A stretch of DNA of 64,000 nucleotides from Sphingomonas colocasiae (GCF_019880585.1 NZ_JAINVV010000007.1:62001-126000); one strand, 5' to 3'; shown: positions 1 to 10,400, counted from the first letter of the stretch. Made by a program: numbers and translations. The notes: a model not told the origin generated them from the sequence alone.

Positions 1-92
1 GGCTGACCGCGCCCTTGATCCTGGCCGGCGCGCTCGTGCTGGCGGGCACCGCCGCCTGCGCCTTCCATCCCGGATCGGCGCGGCCGGCGTGA
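1..92 (+). CDS. C-terminal end of a membrane protein (possibly EamA/DMT transporter)
   Basis: Only the last 29 codons are inside the window, read in the frame starting at base 3 and ending in TGA at 90-92. They form one strongly hydrophobic segment rich in Leu, Ala and Gly followed by a short polar tail (PGSARPA). This is how the tenth helix of EamA/drug-metabolite transporters usually ends, but one helix cannot identify a family. The gene converges on the LysR gene, with seven bases between the two stop codons. The family is a guess; that it is a membrane protein end is fairly safe. Confidence 0.45.
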   Translation, partial: LTAPLILAGALVLAGTAACAFHPGSARPA

Positions 93-99
93 TACCGGC

Positions 100-1029
100 T
101 CAGATATCCCCGAAACCCTCTTCCTCGACGTCGTTCGCGCCCAGCGCGACGAACTGATCGAGCAGCCAGGACGCGGCCGGTCCGGGCGGGGTATCGCGCC
201 GCCAGACGCCCGCGAAGCGATAGGTGCCGCCGGGATGATCGGGCATGTGGAGACGCACCAGCGTGCCCGCGACCAGATCGGGCTCGATCATCTGCAACGG
301 CATATTGCCCCAGCCGATCCCTTCGCGCAGCAGCGCGTGCTTGGCGCCGAGATCAGCCAGCCGCCAGGTCTTGGGGCTCAGCACCGAGAAATCCTGCCCC
401 TCGGTGAAGCGCGAGCGATCGGTGAGCACGAGCTGGGTATAATCGCGTCCCGCGCCCGGCGCGATCCGCTCCATCCGCCCCAGCGGGTGATCGGGCGCCG
501 CGACCGGCACCATCGGCACCGATCCGGCCGAGATGCATTCGACCCCCTCGACCCCCGCCGCCAATGGCCCCGAAATGCCGACCACGGCCGTCCTGTCCAG
601 CACCATCGCGGTGATCGCGCCCAGCGCCTCGGCATGAAGCCGCAGCGACACCGTCGGGAACTCGGCCGCGAAAGCGCGCAGCACCTTGCCCAGCCGATCG
701 GCCGGCAGCATCACGTCCACCGCCAGATCGACCTCCGCCTCCAGCCCGTCGAGCAGCCCCTTCACCTTGGCGCGCAGCCCGTCGATGCCCTGCGAGATCG
801 CGCGCGCTTCCGCCAGCAGGGCGCGGCCCGCCGTGGTGAGCACGGGCTTGCGCGACCCTTCCCGCTCGAACAGCGTCAGCCCGAGCTGCTGTTCCAGGTT
901 CATGATGCCATAGCTGATCACCGAAACCGCACGGTTGAGCCGCCGCCCCGCCGCCGCGAAGCTGCCGGTATCGACGATGGCGAGGAAGATCCTGAGCTGA
1001 TCGAGCGTAGGCGTGCCGGGATTCGCCAC
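100..1029 (-). CDS. LysR-family transcriptional regulator, divergent from pirin
   Basis: A 309-residue protein of normal LysR length. The N-terminal winged helix-turn-helix begins near TLDQLRIFLAIVDTGSFAAAG (within residues 8-28), and the substrate-binding domain follows from about residue 95. It lies back to back with a pirin gene, an arrangement common in proteobacteria where the LysR protein controls the pirin gene. The 115-base gap holds an inverted repeat (TTGAAC, 13 bases, GTTCAA) suited to a LysR dimer. The inducer cannot be read from the sequence. The extended acidic C-terminus (NDVEEEGFGDI) is unremarkable. Confidence 0.9.
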   Translation of the reverse strand: MANPGTPTLDQLRIFLAIVDTGSFAAAGRRLNRAVSVISYGIMNLEQQLGLTLFEREGSRKPVLTTAGRALLAEARAISQGIDGLRAKVKGLLDGLEAEVDLAVDVMLPADRLGKVLRAFAAEFPTVSLRLHAEALGAITAMVLDRTAVVGISGPLAAGVEGVECISAGSVPMVPVAAPDHPLGRMERIAPGAGRDYTQLVLTDRSRFTEGQDFSVLSPKTWRLADLGAKHALLREGIGWGNMPLQMIEPDLVAGTLVRLHMPDHPGGTYRFAGVWRRDTPPGPAASWLLDQFVALGANDVEEEGFGDI

Positions 1030-1049
1030 CTTTCAACTCCTTCGAACAT

Positions 1050-1074
1050 TTGAACCGATTTTATGCCAGTTCAA
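1050..1074. promoter_or_regulatory. Candidate LysR operator between lysR and pirin genes
   Basis: TTGAAC at 1050-1055 and GTTCAA at 1069-1074 form perfect 6-base arms around a 13-base spacer. The site lies in the divergent intergenic region, 20 bases upstream of the lysR start and about 70 upstream of the pirin start. Size and position fit LysR-type binding, but this is prediction only. Confidence 0.45.
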
Positions 1075-1144
1075 TAGAAAGGTCTCAACCTCTATCTCCA
1101 TCGCATCACAGCACGGCCCCCACGGGGCATCGAGGAGACAGAGC

Positions 1145-1843
1145 ATGATCGAACTTCGCCCTTTCGCCAGCCTTGGCGGCGCCAATCACGGCTGGCTGGA
1201 TGCCAAGCATCACTTCTCGTTCGCCGGCTATCATGACGATGCCCGGATGAACTGGGGCGACCTGCGCGTCTGGAACGACGACACCATCGCGCCCAAGACC
1301 GGCTTTCCCCCGCATCCGCATCGCGACATGGAGATCATCACCTATGTCCGCGAAGGCGCGATCACGCATGAGGACAGCCTGGGCAACAAGGGCCGGACCG
1401 AGGCGGGCGACGTGCAGGTGATGTCCGCCGGCACGGGCGTGAGGCATTCGGAATATAATCTGGAGGACGTGACGACGCGGATCTTCCAGATCTGGATCAT
1501 CCCGTCCAGGACCGGCGAACAGCCCGGCTGGGGCGCCAAGCCCTTCCCGAAAGGCGATCGCGCCGGACGCTTCGTGGTGCTGGCATCCGGTTTCGACAAC
1601 GACAATGACGCGCTGCCGATCCGCACCAATGCCCGTGTCGTCGGCGCCTCGCTCAAGGCCGGCGAGACCGCCGAATATCCGCTGGGCAAGGATCGGCGCG
1701 GCTATCTCGTCCCCGCCACCGGCGCGGTCGAGATAGAAGGCATCCGCGTCAACGCCCGTGACGGCGCGGCGATCAGGGATGTCGAGGTGCTGCGGGTGAC
1801 GGCGACAGAGGACAGCGAGATCGTGCTGGTCGACGCCGCCTGA
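1145..1843 (+). CDS. Pirin family protein (YhaK/quercetinase-like bicupin)
   Basis: A 232-residue pirin. The start was set at ATG 1145 because GAGGAGA lies 7-8 bases upstream and the protein then opens with the family N-terminus (IELRPFASLGGANHGW). The metal-binding cupin motif is visible: PHPHRDMEIITY (HPH near residue 58), then a second His (ITHEDS) and a Glu/His in VRHSEYN. Pirins bind Fe and some, such as YhaK or YhhW, act as quercetin 2,3-dioxygenases or redox-sensitive proteins. The physiological substrate is usually unknown. Regulation by the divergent LysR gene is likely. A strong stem-loop follows the stop. Confidence 0.9.
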   Translation: MIELRPFASLGGANHGWLDAKHHFSFAGYHDDARMNWGDLRVWNDDTIAPKTGFPPHPHRDMEIITYVREGAITHEDSLGNKGRTEAGDVQVMSAGTGVRHSEYNLEDVTTRIFQIWIIPSRTGEQPGWGAKPFPKGDRAGRFVVLASGFDNDNDALPIRTNARVVGASLKAGETAEYPLGKDRRGYLVPATGAVEIEGIRVNARDGAAIRDVEVLRVTATEDSEIVLVDAA

Positions 1844-1853
1844 AGCCCGCGAT

Positions 1854-1881
1854 CCCGGAGCCGGCCATCACCGGCTCCGGG
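1854..1881. terminator. Stem-loop between convergent pirin and TBDR genes
   Basis: CCCGGAGCCGG and CCGGCTCCGGG pair perfectly (11 bp) around a 6-base loop, just after the pirin stop codon. There is no long T-run. It probably serves as a transcription barrier for both converging genes. Confidence 0.6.
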
Positions 1882-1911
1882 TCTGCGAGGCCATGGTCGA
1901 AGCCGCCTCTC

Positions 1912-4356
1912 TCAGAAGCTCATTTCGAACGACAGGCGCGCGGTTCTGGGCGCGCCCCGCGTCAGGAAGCCACGCGACGCCGACTGCCAGAACGCGTTGT
2001 CCGTCACATTTTCGACGGCCGCGCGCACGGTGTAGCGATTGCCCCCGGACTCGAAACCGTATCGCAGGCCGAGATCGACCCGGTTCCACCCGTCGATCGG
2101 CCTGAGATTGGCCGCGTCGTAGAATTGCCGGCCGGTATGGATATAGGTCGCGTTGATCCCGAGCCCGGGAAGCACCTCCGGCTCATATTCACCGAACAGG
2201 TTGAATTGCCATTTCGGCGTGCCGATCGGCCGCTTCCCGTCGGTCAGCCCCCCGGCCGTTCCTTTTTGTTCCGCATCCGAGAACAAGATGCCGCCCAGCA
2301 GCGTCAGCGCCTTGAACGGCTTGCCCGAAACGTTGAACTCGATGCCCTTGTTGATGACATCCCCGTCGAGAACGAAGATGTTCGTGGTGGGCTGAACATA
2401 TCCGAAGGGCTGGTTGATCCGGAAGAACGCCATGCTCGTGCTCAGGGGACCGAGTTCGAGTTTGGATCCGAATTCATATTGGGTGCTGACGAAGGGCGCG
2501 AAGACCGTACCGTTGTTCGCGGAGCCCGCCGGTGCGAACAGGCCGGGCGTCAATCCCTGGGAGAAGCTGCCATATAGCGACCAGTTGCGCCTCGGCTTGA
2601 CGACAAGGCCCGCCGCATAGGTGGTCCGAGATTCATCATAATTGTCGATGCGATCTCCCGTGACCCGGTTGAAGTTCGCCATCCTGACATTCTGGCGACG
2701 GACGCCGAGCGTCAGCCTCACCTGATCGTCAAATGCCGAAATCGTGTCGGCAACGGCGATGCCGCGCAGCTTGCGGTCCGTGGAATGGCGCATGTCACGG
2801 AACTGCGCGGCCACGGCATCGGTGAACATCCCATCCAGCCGGGCGATATGGACCGGATTGTAGATGTTGTTCGCGAGCGTCGGTATCGCCGCGAACGGCA
2901 GGTTGCCGAAGCCCTTGATGTAGAGCGTCGTCGCCGACGCGACGAAATTGTGGCTGAGCGGGCCGGTATCGAAGGCGGAACGAAGCGAGATTTCTCCCGT
3001 CCGGTCGGCGGATTCGCTGCCGAACAGACTGAATCGCGACGTGAAATTGCCGTTCGCGGACGTCAGCGTGCCGAGCGTATATCGGTATTTCTCCGCGAAT
3101 TTGAGATATCCGTATTTCGCGGAAATGGTCGTCCGCGGCAGGATCTCGTAGCTGGCGCCGAGGATGAAGCTCTTGCTTCCGGTGATCGTGCGCGTCCAGG
3201 GTTGCCCATAGTTCACCGTCGATCCCGGCGCGTCCGGGATGTCGAACCCCGCATTGGCCGTCAGATGATGATCCTGCCCCCTGATCAATTCGGACGTGTA
3301 GAGGAAATCGGCCGTCAGCTTCAGATTGCCGGTCCTGTAATCCATCGCCAGGCTGACGACGTCCGCGCGTCGATTGGTATGATCGACCGCAAGATCGCCG
3401 GCATAACGCGCGGCATTCAATCGAACGCCGAACTGCCCGTCGTCGCCGAATCGGTCGCCCAGATCGACATTGCCGCCGAACTGTCCATCGCCCATGTGCA
3501 CGGCAGTCAGATCCACCGTCCGGCGCGCTTGCGCGCGCTTGGGGACCAGGTTGATCATGCCCCCGATATTGCCGAAGGGTGCCACGCCGTTCACCAGCGC
3601 GTTCGGTCCCTTGAAGATCTCCACCTTGCCGAAGGGCTCGAGCGGAATGCGCCGAATGGGCAGCATCCCGAACAGGCCCTCCACCGCCACTTCCGAAGCG
3701 AAGAGCGGGAAACCCCTCAGCACGAACTGTTCGCTTTCGCTGCTTGCCGACAGATTGCTGCGGACCGAGGGATCGCTCGCGATCACGTCGGTGATGGTGC
3801 GCGCCTGCCGGGTCCTGAACAGTTCCTCGGTATAGGCGGTGATCGAGAAGGGTGTGTCCATCACCGCCTGTTCGCCGAACAATCCGGTGCGCGCATAGGG
3901 TGAGGTTAGCCCGGTCACGACGATCTCGCCCCCGGGCTCGACGGATTCAGCCTGGGCGGCGGCCGGTGCCGCGGATCCTGACGCCGGTTTGGGCCGGCGA
4001 TCCGGTGCATTGCGGTTCATGCGCACGGGCGAGCCCGCGCCGATGACGAAACCGCCCGCACCGTCCGCCCTCGCGCGGAGGGATGTGCCCCGCAACATCG
4101 TCGACAACGCCTGATCGATGGTGCGGGCACCCCGCACGCCTGCCGTTTTCTTGCCCTGGACGATCGCCGGATCATAGGAAATGACGGCACCGGCCGCTCG
4201 GCCAAGTTGATTGAGCGCCGGCCCGAGCGCGCCGGCCGGAATATCGTAACTCCGCGCCGCGCGCGCCGTTTGCGCCATCGCCACCGCCGAAAAGCCCGGC
4301 ACAAACGCCAGCACCAATGCCGCCGCGACCCCGGCGGCCAGATCATATTTACGCAC
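1912..4356 (-). CDS. FecA-type TonB-dependent siderophore receptor with signalling (STN) domain
   Basis: An 814-residue outer-membrane receptor starting at GTG with AGGGG eight bases upstream. Domain order: signal peptide (to about residue 28, ending AMAQ), secretin/TonB short N-terminal STN domain (about 30-105, YDIPAGALGPALNQLG), plug (about 145-270, with VEIFKGPNALVNG), and 22-strand barrel ending in a terminal Phe (RLSFEMSF). The STN domain and the adjacent FecR/FecI pair make it a transducing receptor, probably for a ferric siderophore: ligand binding would signal through FecR to the sigma factor. It is the last gene of the fecI-fecR-receptor set, 79 bases after fecR. Confidence 0.9.
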   Translation of the reverse strand: MRKYDLAAGVAAALVLAFVPGFSAVAMAQTARAARSYDIPAGALGPALNQLGRAAGAVISYDPAIVQGKKTAGVRGARTIDQALSTMLRGTSLRARADGAGGFVIGAGSPVRMNRNAPDRRPKPASGSAAPAAAQAESVEPGGEIVVTGLTSPYARTGLFGEQAVMDTPFSITAYTEELFRTRQARTITDVIASDPSVRSNLSASSESEQFVLRGFPLFASEVAVEGLFGMLPIRRIPLEPFGKVEIFKGPNALVNGVAPFGNIGGMINLVPKRAQARRTVDLTAVHMGDGQFGGNVDLGDRFGDDGQFGVRLNAARYAGDLAVDHTNRRADVVSLAMDYRTGNLKLTADFLYTSELIRGQDHHLTANAGFDIPDAPGSTVNYGQPWTRTITGSKSFILGASYEILPRTTISAKYGYLKFAEKYRYTLGTLTSANGNFTSRFSLFGSESADRTGEISLRSAFDTGPLSHNFVASATTLYIKGFGNLPFAAIPTLANNIYNPVHIARLDGMFTDAVAAQFRDMRHSTDRKLRGIAVADTISAFDDQVRLTLGVRRQNVRMANFNRVTGDRIDNYDESRTTYAAGLVVKPRRNWSLYGSFSQGLTPGLFAPAGSANNGTVFAPFVSTQYEFGSKLELGPLSTSMAFFRINQPFGYVQPTTNIFVLDGDVINKGIEFNVSGKPFKALTLLGGILFSDAEQKGTAGGLTDGKRPIGTPKWQFNLFGEYEPEVLPGLGINATYIHTGRQFYDAANLRPIDGWNRVDLGLRYGFESGGNRYTVRAAVENVTDNAFWQSASRGFLTRGAPRTARLSFEMSF

Positions 4357-4435
4357 CTATATCCCCTTTTGAGCAAAGCCCTCATCAAGGGGACGAACGA
4401 GATCGCGATCGGGACAGCGGACGGCGGGAAGAAAT

Positions 4436-5416
4436 TCAGCGGCGGCGGATGACGGGTGCGTCCGGATCGCTCCGGTCCATCATGATCGGCAACAACCTGG
4501 CGAGGTTGGCCGCCGCCCTGTCCGTATCACGAAGCGGAAATATCCCCGAAACGCGCAAGTCCGCCAACGCGGTCCGATCGAAGCCGATCGGCTTCGCGCG
4601 CCAGCGATTGAGTTCGTCGAGCACTTCAGCGAGCGGCCGATCGTCGACGGTGAGCCAGCCTTCGGCCCAGGCACCGACATCGGCGGCCGAAACATCGGGC
4701 AATCGCACGGCCCTTCCGCCGGCAAGGCGCGCACGCTGCCCCGGCCCCAGCGTCAGGCACCCCTCGTCATCTTCCGGCACGGGGCAGACACGGACCTGCG
4801 ATTGCGCGACCGCAACCGTTGTAGCGGCCGATTCCTTGAGAACCGTATAGGCCGTGCCAAGGGCAATGGCGGTGCCATCTTCGGTCATCACCTCGAATGG
4901 CGGCGCATCCGCCTTCGCGACATGCGCCAGCAACTCTCCACGCAACAGGCGCACCGCCCGCTCGCCGTCACCGATCTCGAGATTGACCGCGCTGTCCGTG
5001 GAAAGGGTCAGGCTGCTGCCGTCGGGCAGCGCCACGACGCGCGTTTCTCCTGCTTCCGTCTTTTGATCGGCGAAATAGAGTTGAACCCAGGGCAGGCGCG
5101 ACGCCATCCATCCGGCCCCGATCAGCACCAGGACGGCAAGAAACGATGCACCGGCCCGCCGCCTGGGCCGCAACATCAGCCGGCGCAAGGCCTCGCGCTC
5201 GACATCCGGCGTACCGTCCAGTCTCGCCCGGACGCCGCCAAGACGGTCGAGCGCCACGGCATGGGCGGGATCCGCCGCCCGCCATGCCCGCAGATCCTCA
5301 TGATCAGCCGCGGACGCGTCACCGGATTCGACATGGGCCAGCCATTCGGCGGCCTGGCGAACGATCGCGGCGCTCGGCTCTTGCTCGCGGCTATCCGATG
5401 TCGTGGCCGGCTCCAT
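4436..5416 (-). CDS. FecR-family anti-sigma/signal transducer
   Basis: An inner-membrane regulator that relays the receptor signal to the FecI-type sigma factor. The N-terminal cytoplasmic part has the typical DUF4880 run (AAEWLAHVESGD, then LRAWRAADPAHAVALDRL). A single membrane helix (FLAVLVLIGAGWMA) precedes the periplasmic FecR domain (GETRVVALPDGSSLTLSTDS). A C-terminal STN-like region (RPLAEVLDELNRWRAKPIGF) follows. The start is uncertain: in-frame ATGs lie at 5455, 5440, 5428 and 5416. I chose 5416, which overlaps the sigma gene by 26 bases and suggests translational coupling. None has a perfect ribosome site. Confidence 0.88.
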   Translation of the reverse strand: MEPATTSDSREQEPSAAIVRQAAEWLAHVESGDASAADHEDLRAWRAADPAHAVALDRLGGVRARLDGTPDVEREALRRLMLRPRRRAGASFLAVLVLIGAGWMASRLPWVQLYFADQKTEAGETRVVALPDGSSLTLSTDSAVNLEIGDGERAVRLLRGELLAHVAKADAPPFEVMTEDGTAIALGTAYTVLKESAATTVAVAQSQVRVCPVPEDDEGCLTLGPGQRARLAGGRAVRLPDVSAADVGAWAEGWLTVDDRPLAEVLDELNRWRAKPIGFDRTALADLRVSGIFPLRDTDRAAANLARLLPIMMDRSDPDAPVIRRR

Positions 5417-5915
5417 AGGCGGCGGCATAGCAACAGGCATAGCCTTTCGCGACATACTGCTTCACCATGCTCTTCGATACGCCCAGTTCCGCCGCGATCT
5501 CCGCGTGCGGCGCCCCATCGAGACGGGCGCGAAGAAAGGCGCGGCGCGCCCGTTCGGACAAGGTTTCGAGCGCGCGCACCACAATATTCAATTCGCCGAT
5601 CGCAGCCGCGATGCGTTCCGGGCACGGTGCGGCCGCACCGGCCATCAATGCGGCGTGCGCCTCCAGGAACGTCCGCTCCACCTCCATCCGCCGCGCCTGA
5701 TCGATCATGAGGCGGCGTGCCACCGTCGCGAGATATGGCCGAGGATTATGGGGCGCCCCGGACACAGGGCTTTCGATCAGTTTGCAGAAGGTATCCTGCG
5801 CCAGATCGGCCGCCCGGTCCGAACAACGGGTGTAGCGGCGCAGCCATCCACGCAGCCAATCGCCATGGCCGCTGTAAAGCCCCTCCATGTCGATCGTCGC
5901 CATACCCGATGCCAT
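5391..5915 (-). CDS. ECF RNA polymerase sigma factor, FecI type
   Basis: A 174-residue sigma-70 family factor. Region 2 is seen at CSDRAADLAQDTFCKLIE (about residues 31-48) and region 4 with its helix-turn-helix at HAEIAAELGVSKSMVKQYV (about 145-163). It directs transcription of the neighbouring receptor gene when FecR is activated. It is the first gene of the sigma, anti-sigma, receptor set. A palindrome resembling an alphaproteobacterial Fur box lies about 80 bases upstream, so iron repression is likely. An alternative start five codons in (MATIDMEG) is possible. Confidence 0.9.
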   Translation of the reverse strand: MASGMATIDMEGLYSGHGDWLRGWLRRYTRCSDRAADLAQDTFCKLIESPVSGAPHNPRPYLATVARRLMIDQARRMEVERTFLEAHAALMAGAAAPCPERIAAAIGELNIVVRALETLSERARRAFLRARLDGAPHAEIAAELGVSKSMVKQYVAKGYACCYAAAYGAGHDIG

Positions 5916-5995
5916 TTCGAACCCCGATCCGCTTCCCGGCGATCATCAGAAGTCGACGAGTCAGCGCGCTTCCTATGAACCGAAAGCGTCGCTGC

Positions 5996-6010
5996 TGCAA
6001 ATCATTAGCA
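5996..6010. promoter_or_regulatory. Candidate Fur box upstream of fecI-type gene
   Basis: The 15-base sequence TGCAAATCATTAGCA is a near-perfect palindrome (TGCAAAT / ATTAGCA, one mismatch) of the TGC-N-AAT-N-ATT-N-GCA form I associate with alphaproteobacterial Fur sites. It sits about 80 bases before the sigma-factor start. It fits the iron-uptake context but has not been tested against a position matrix. Confidence 0.5.
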
Positions 6011-6085
6011 AGACCAACAGCCCGTACCGGGCGACGAACGAACATGGCCGCACGCTTCGAAGTCCCGCCTGCACACGCTTCTTGC

Positions 6086-7480
6086 TCAGTCCGCCTGCCC
6101 CCAACCGCCGCCAAGCGCCTTGAACAGGTCGACACGCGCCGAGCCCAGCCGCTGCGTCGAGGCGGCGAGCGCGGCGCGGGCGTCGATCAGTTCGCGCTGC
6201 GCGACGAGCAGGTCGAGATAGGCGATCGATCCGGCGCGATAGCGGGCATCCGCCAGCTCGAACGCGGTGCCCGCGCGCGTCCGCGCCTCGGTGAGCGCCA
6301 GGTTGCGCTCGCGTTCGCTGCCGTAGAGCGTGAGCGCCTGTTCCACCTCCTTGAGCGCGGTGATCACCCTGCCGTCGAACGCGGCGAGCGATGCCTCGCC
6401 CCGCGCCTCCGCCTGGCGGATGCGGCTGCGCGCCACCGCGACATTGGGGAAACTCCACGACAGCAACGGCCCCAGCGAGAAGGAGAAGCTGTCATTGCCG
6501 CGCACGCTGTCGTTGCGGAAATAATTGCCCGACGCGCCCAGCGAGATGCGCGGATAGAGATCGGCGGTCGCGACGCCGATGCGTGCGGTGTCCGCCGCCA
6601 GCGTCCGCTCCGCCTCGCGCAGGTCGGGCCGGCGGCGCAGCAGCGCCGTGCCGTCGCCCACCGGCAGCGCCGCGACGGGCGATGGCGGCGCGGCGCAGCG
6701 CGCGGCATCGGCGGGAACGCCGCCCGGCGCCTCCCCCAGCAATGCGGCCAGTTCGAACAGCGCGACGCCGCGCTGCGCATCCGCCGGGGCGATCGCCGCG
6801 CGGGCGTTCGCCACCGCCGTCGCGGCGCGCTCGACATCGAGCCGGCCGGCCGATCCCGCGCGTTGCTGCGCGGTCACGATGCGCAGCCCGTGATCGGCGG
6901 TGTCGAGCGAGGCGCGCGCGATGGCGGCGGTTTCAGCGAAGGCGCAGGCGTCGAGATAGGCGCGCGCGGTTTCGGCGGCCACCGTCACGCGCACCATGTC
7001 GCGCGCGGCCTCCACCGCCTGGGCATCGGCGCGCGCCGCCTCGATCGCGCGGCCGACGCGGCCGAACAGATCGGCTTCCCATGAAAGCGACAGGCCGCCC
7101 GAATAGCTCATTTGCCGGTCCATGCCGCCGACGGGATTGCCCTGGATCGCGTCGCCATAGCTGGCGCCGCCCGAAACGCCGGTGGTCGGCAGGCGGCCGG
7201 CGCGCGCTTCGCCCAGCACCGCTCGGGCGCGCGCCAGATTGGCGGAGGCGACGCGCAGATCGGTATTGGCGGCAAGCGCGCGCGCCACCAGCGCGTCGAG
7301 CACCGGATCCTGGTAGAGCCGCCACCAATCGTCCGGCAGCGGCAGCGCCGGATCGGTCGCGGCGATCGTCGTCACGAACGCGCCGGGCGCGGCCGATGCG
7401 CGTTCGGGCGGGCGATAGTCCGGGCCGGCCGCGCAGGCGGCGGTCGACATCAGCATCAGGACCTGGATCAGTTTACGCAT
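6086..7480 (-). CDS. Outer-membrane efflux channel lipoprotein (NodT/OprM type)
   Basis: The third gene of an RND efflux operon: the trimeric outer-membrane channel. The start was set at ATG 7480, which overlaps the pump stop codon (ATGCGTAA, 8 bases) and gives a clean lipoprotein signal: MRKLIQVLMLMSTAACAAGP, with the lipobox Cys at about residue 15. Two outer-membrane efflux (OEP) repeats follow; the second includes RRPDLREAERTLAADTARIG and YPRISLGASGNYF. At 464 residues it has normal length for the OprM/NodT family. It works with the adaptor and pump encoded immediately upstream. Confidence 0.93.
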   Translation of the reverse strand: MRKLIQVLMLMSTAACAAGPDYRPPERASAAPGAFVTTIAATDPALPLPDDWWRLYQDPVLDALVARALAANTDLRVASANLARARAVLGEARAGRLPTTGVSGGASYGDAIQGNPVGGMDRQMSYSGGLSLSWEADLFGRVGRAIEAARADAQAVEAARDMVRVTVAAETARAYLDACAFAETAAIARASLDTADHGLRIVTAQQRAGSAGRLDVERAATAVANARAAIAPADAQRGVALFELAALLGEAPGGVPADAARCAAPPSPVAALPVGDGTALLRRRPDLREAERTLAADTARIGVATADLYPRISLGASGNYFRNDSVRGNDSFSFSLGPLLSWSFPNVAVARSRIRQAEARGEASLAAFDGRVITALKEVEQALTLYGSERERNLALTEARTRAGTAFELADARYRAGSIAYLDLLVAQRELIDARAALAASTQRLGSARVDLFKALGGGWGQAD

Positions 7481-10400
7481 GGGCAAGCTCCGCGGTGGCG
7501 AGCTCATGCTCGCGTTCCGTCTGCGCCTCGACGCGGTGGTCGCGCGCGATCAGGCTGTAGACGGTGGGCAGGACGAACAGGGTGAAGAGCGTGCCGACCA
7601 GCATGCCCATCACCACGACGATGCCGATCGCGAACCGGCTGGACGCGCCTGCCCCGCTCGCGAACAGCAGGGGGACGAGGCCGGCGACCATCGCGGCGGT
7701 TGTCATCAGCACCGGCCGCATGCGCACCGCCGCCGACCGGCGGATCGCGGCGACGCGATCGAGCCCGTCATGCTTCTGGATCTCGTTGGCGAAGGACACC
7801 ATCAGGATGCCGTGCTTGGAGATCAGGCCGATCAGCGTGACGAGGCCGATCTGCGTGTAGATGTTGAGCGTGGCGAAGCCGAGATAGAGCGGCACCAGCG
7901 CCCCGCACACCGCGAGCGGCACCGTGACCAGGATGACGAGCGGATCGCGGAAGCTTTCGAACTGCGCCGCCAGCACCAGGAAGATGACGATCAGCGCGAA
8001 GCCGAAGCTGATCGTCAGCCGATCGCCCTCGCTCACATATTGGCGGCTGTCGGACAGCCAGTCGATCGTGGTGCCGGCGGGCACCTGCTGGTTCTTCAGG
8101 AAATCGACGGCCTGGCCCATGGTGACGCCGGGCGCCAGCACCGCCGACAGCGTCGCCGCGTTCATCTGGTTGAACTGGGGCAGCTTGTTGGCCTGGGGCC
8201 GCATATCGACGCGCACCACGGTCGACAGCGGCACCTGCTCGCCCGATGCGGCCTTCACATAGAAGCGGCCGAGATTGTCGGGCGTCAGCCGCTGGCCCGG
8301 CGGCGCCTGGGTGATCACGTCGTAGGAGCGATCGTGCCAGTTGAAGCGGTTGATGTAATTCTCGCCCACCAGGATCGCGAGCGTATCGGCGATCGCCTCC
8401 ATCGAGACGCCGATCTGCCCCGCCTTGGCGCGATCGACGACGATCCGCGCCTCCGGGCTGTCGAACGCCAGATCGCTGTCGACGAAAGCGAACAGGCCGC
8501 TGCCCCATGCGGCGCCCTTGATGCGTTCGAGCGTGGCGAAGATCTCCGGGAATTCGTCCGAAGAACGGATCACCATTTGCACGGGCAGCCCGCCGCTGCC
8601 CGCCGGGAGCGGCGCGGGCTGGAAGGCGGTGGCGTAGATGCCGGTGATCGCGCCGCCCTTGCCGTTCAGTTCGGCCTGGATCTCGTCGGCCGAACGCGCG
8701 CGCTGGTCCCAGTCCTTCAGGATGACGCCGCCAAAGCCGTTATTGGTGCCGTCGGTGCCATTGGCGAACCAGCTGCTGCGATATTCGGAGAGCGTGCGGA
8801 ACATGCGCTCGATATCGCCGCTGAAGCGCGAGGTGTAGTCGATATTGGCATATTGCGGCGCCTTCGACGCGACGAAGACATAGCCCTGGTCCTCCTGCGG
8901 CGCGAGTTCGCGCTGCGCGCCGGTGAACAGCACGACGATCGCCGCCAGCACGCCCAGCCCGACGAGCAGCACCGCCGCGCGCGCGGCGAGCGTGCGATCG
9001 AGGATGCGCGCATAGCCGGCGGTCACCCGCTCCATGTTGTGCTCGATCGTCCGGGCGAGCCGCCCTTCATTCACCTTGGCGTTGAGCAGCACCGAACTCA
9101 TCATCGGCGACAGGGTGAGCGCGATCACGCCCGATACGATCACAGATCCGGCGAGGGTGAAGGCGAATTCGCGGAACAGCGCGCCGGTGAGGCCGCTCAT
9201 CAGGCCGATCGGCGTGTAGACCGCCGCCAGCGTGATCGTCATCGCGATCACCGGCGCCACGATCTCGCGCGCGCCGATCAGCGACGCCCGGATCGGGCTC
9301 AGCCCCTCCTCGATATGGCGGTGGATATTCTCGACGACGACGATCGCGTCGTCGACGACCAGCCCGATCGCCAGCACCATCGCCAGAAGCGTGAGCAGGT
9401 TCAGCGAGAAGCCGAAGGCCAGCATCAGCGCGGCGGTGCCCACCAGCGAGAGCGGGATGGTGATCACCGGGATGATCACCGCGCGGAACGAGCCGAGGAA
9501 CAGGAAGATGACGATGATCACGATCACGATCGCCTCGACCAAAGTGTGCGTGACCTCGTCGATCGAGGCGTTGACGAAATGCGCCACGTCGAACTGGTTG
9601 AACACCTTCAGGCCCGGCGGCGCGACCTTCTGGATGCCGGGCAGCAGATCGTTGACGCCCTTGATGATCTCCAGCGGATTGCCGTCGGGCGTGGGCGCGA
9701 TGCCGATGAACATGCCCACCTTGCCGTCCGCCGCCGCGTTGGAATCGTAATTCTGCCCGCCGAGCTCGAGCGTGGCGACATCGCCCAGCCGCACCAGCCC
9801 GTCGGCGCCGCTCTTGACCACCATCTGGCGGAAATCCTCGACCCCGGTCAGGTCGGTGGTGGCGGTGATGTTGATCGCGGTGTCGCTGCCCTTGAGCTGG
9901 CCGGGCGCCGCCTGGACGTTGTTGGAACGCAGCGCCGCCGCGATGTCGCTTGCCGACAGATTACGCGCGGCGAGCTTGGCGGGATCGACCCAGATGCGCA
10001 TCGCCAGCGCCTGCCCGCCCTCCAGCTTGGCGGAGGCGACACCGGGAACGGCGGTGATCAGCGGCTGGGCGACACGCGTCGCGAAATCGGTGATCTGCGG
10101 CACGCTCAGCGTATCGCTGGTGAACGAGATATACTGGATCTCGGACGCGCCATCGGTGATCTTGGTGATCGCCGGATCGGTGGCGCCGGGCGGCAGGCGA
10201 TATTTCACCTGCTGCACCTTGGCGAGGATTTCGGTCATCGAACGGTCGGCATTGGCGTTGAGCACCAGCTTCGCCTTGACCTGGCTCTTGCCCTGGCTGG
10301 AGGTCGAGGTCAGATATTCGATGCCGTTCGCGGTCGCGATCGCCTGCGCGATCGGCGTGGTGACGAAGCCCTGCATCACGTCCTGCGTGGCGCCGGGATA

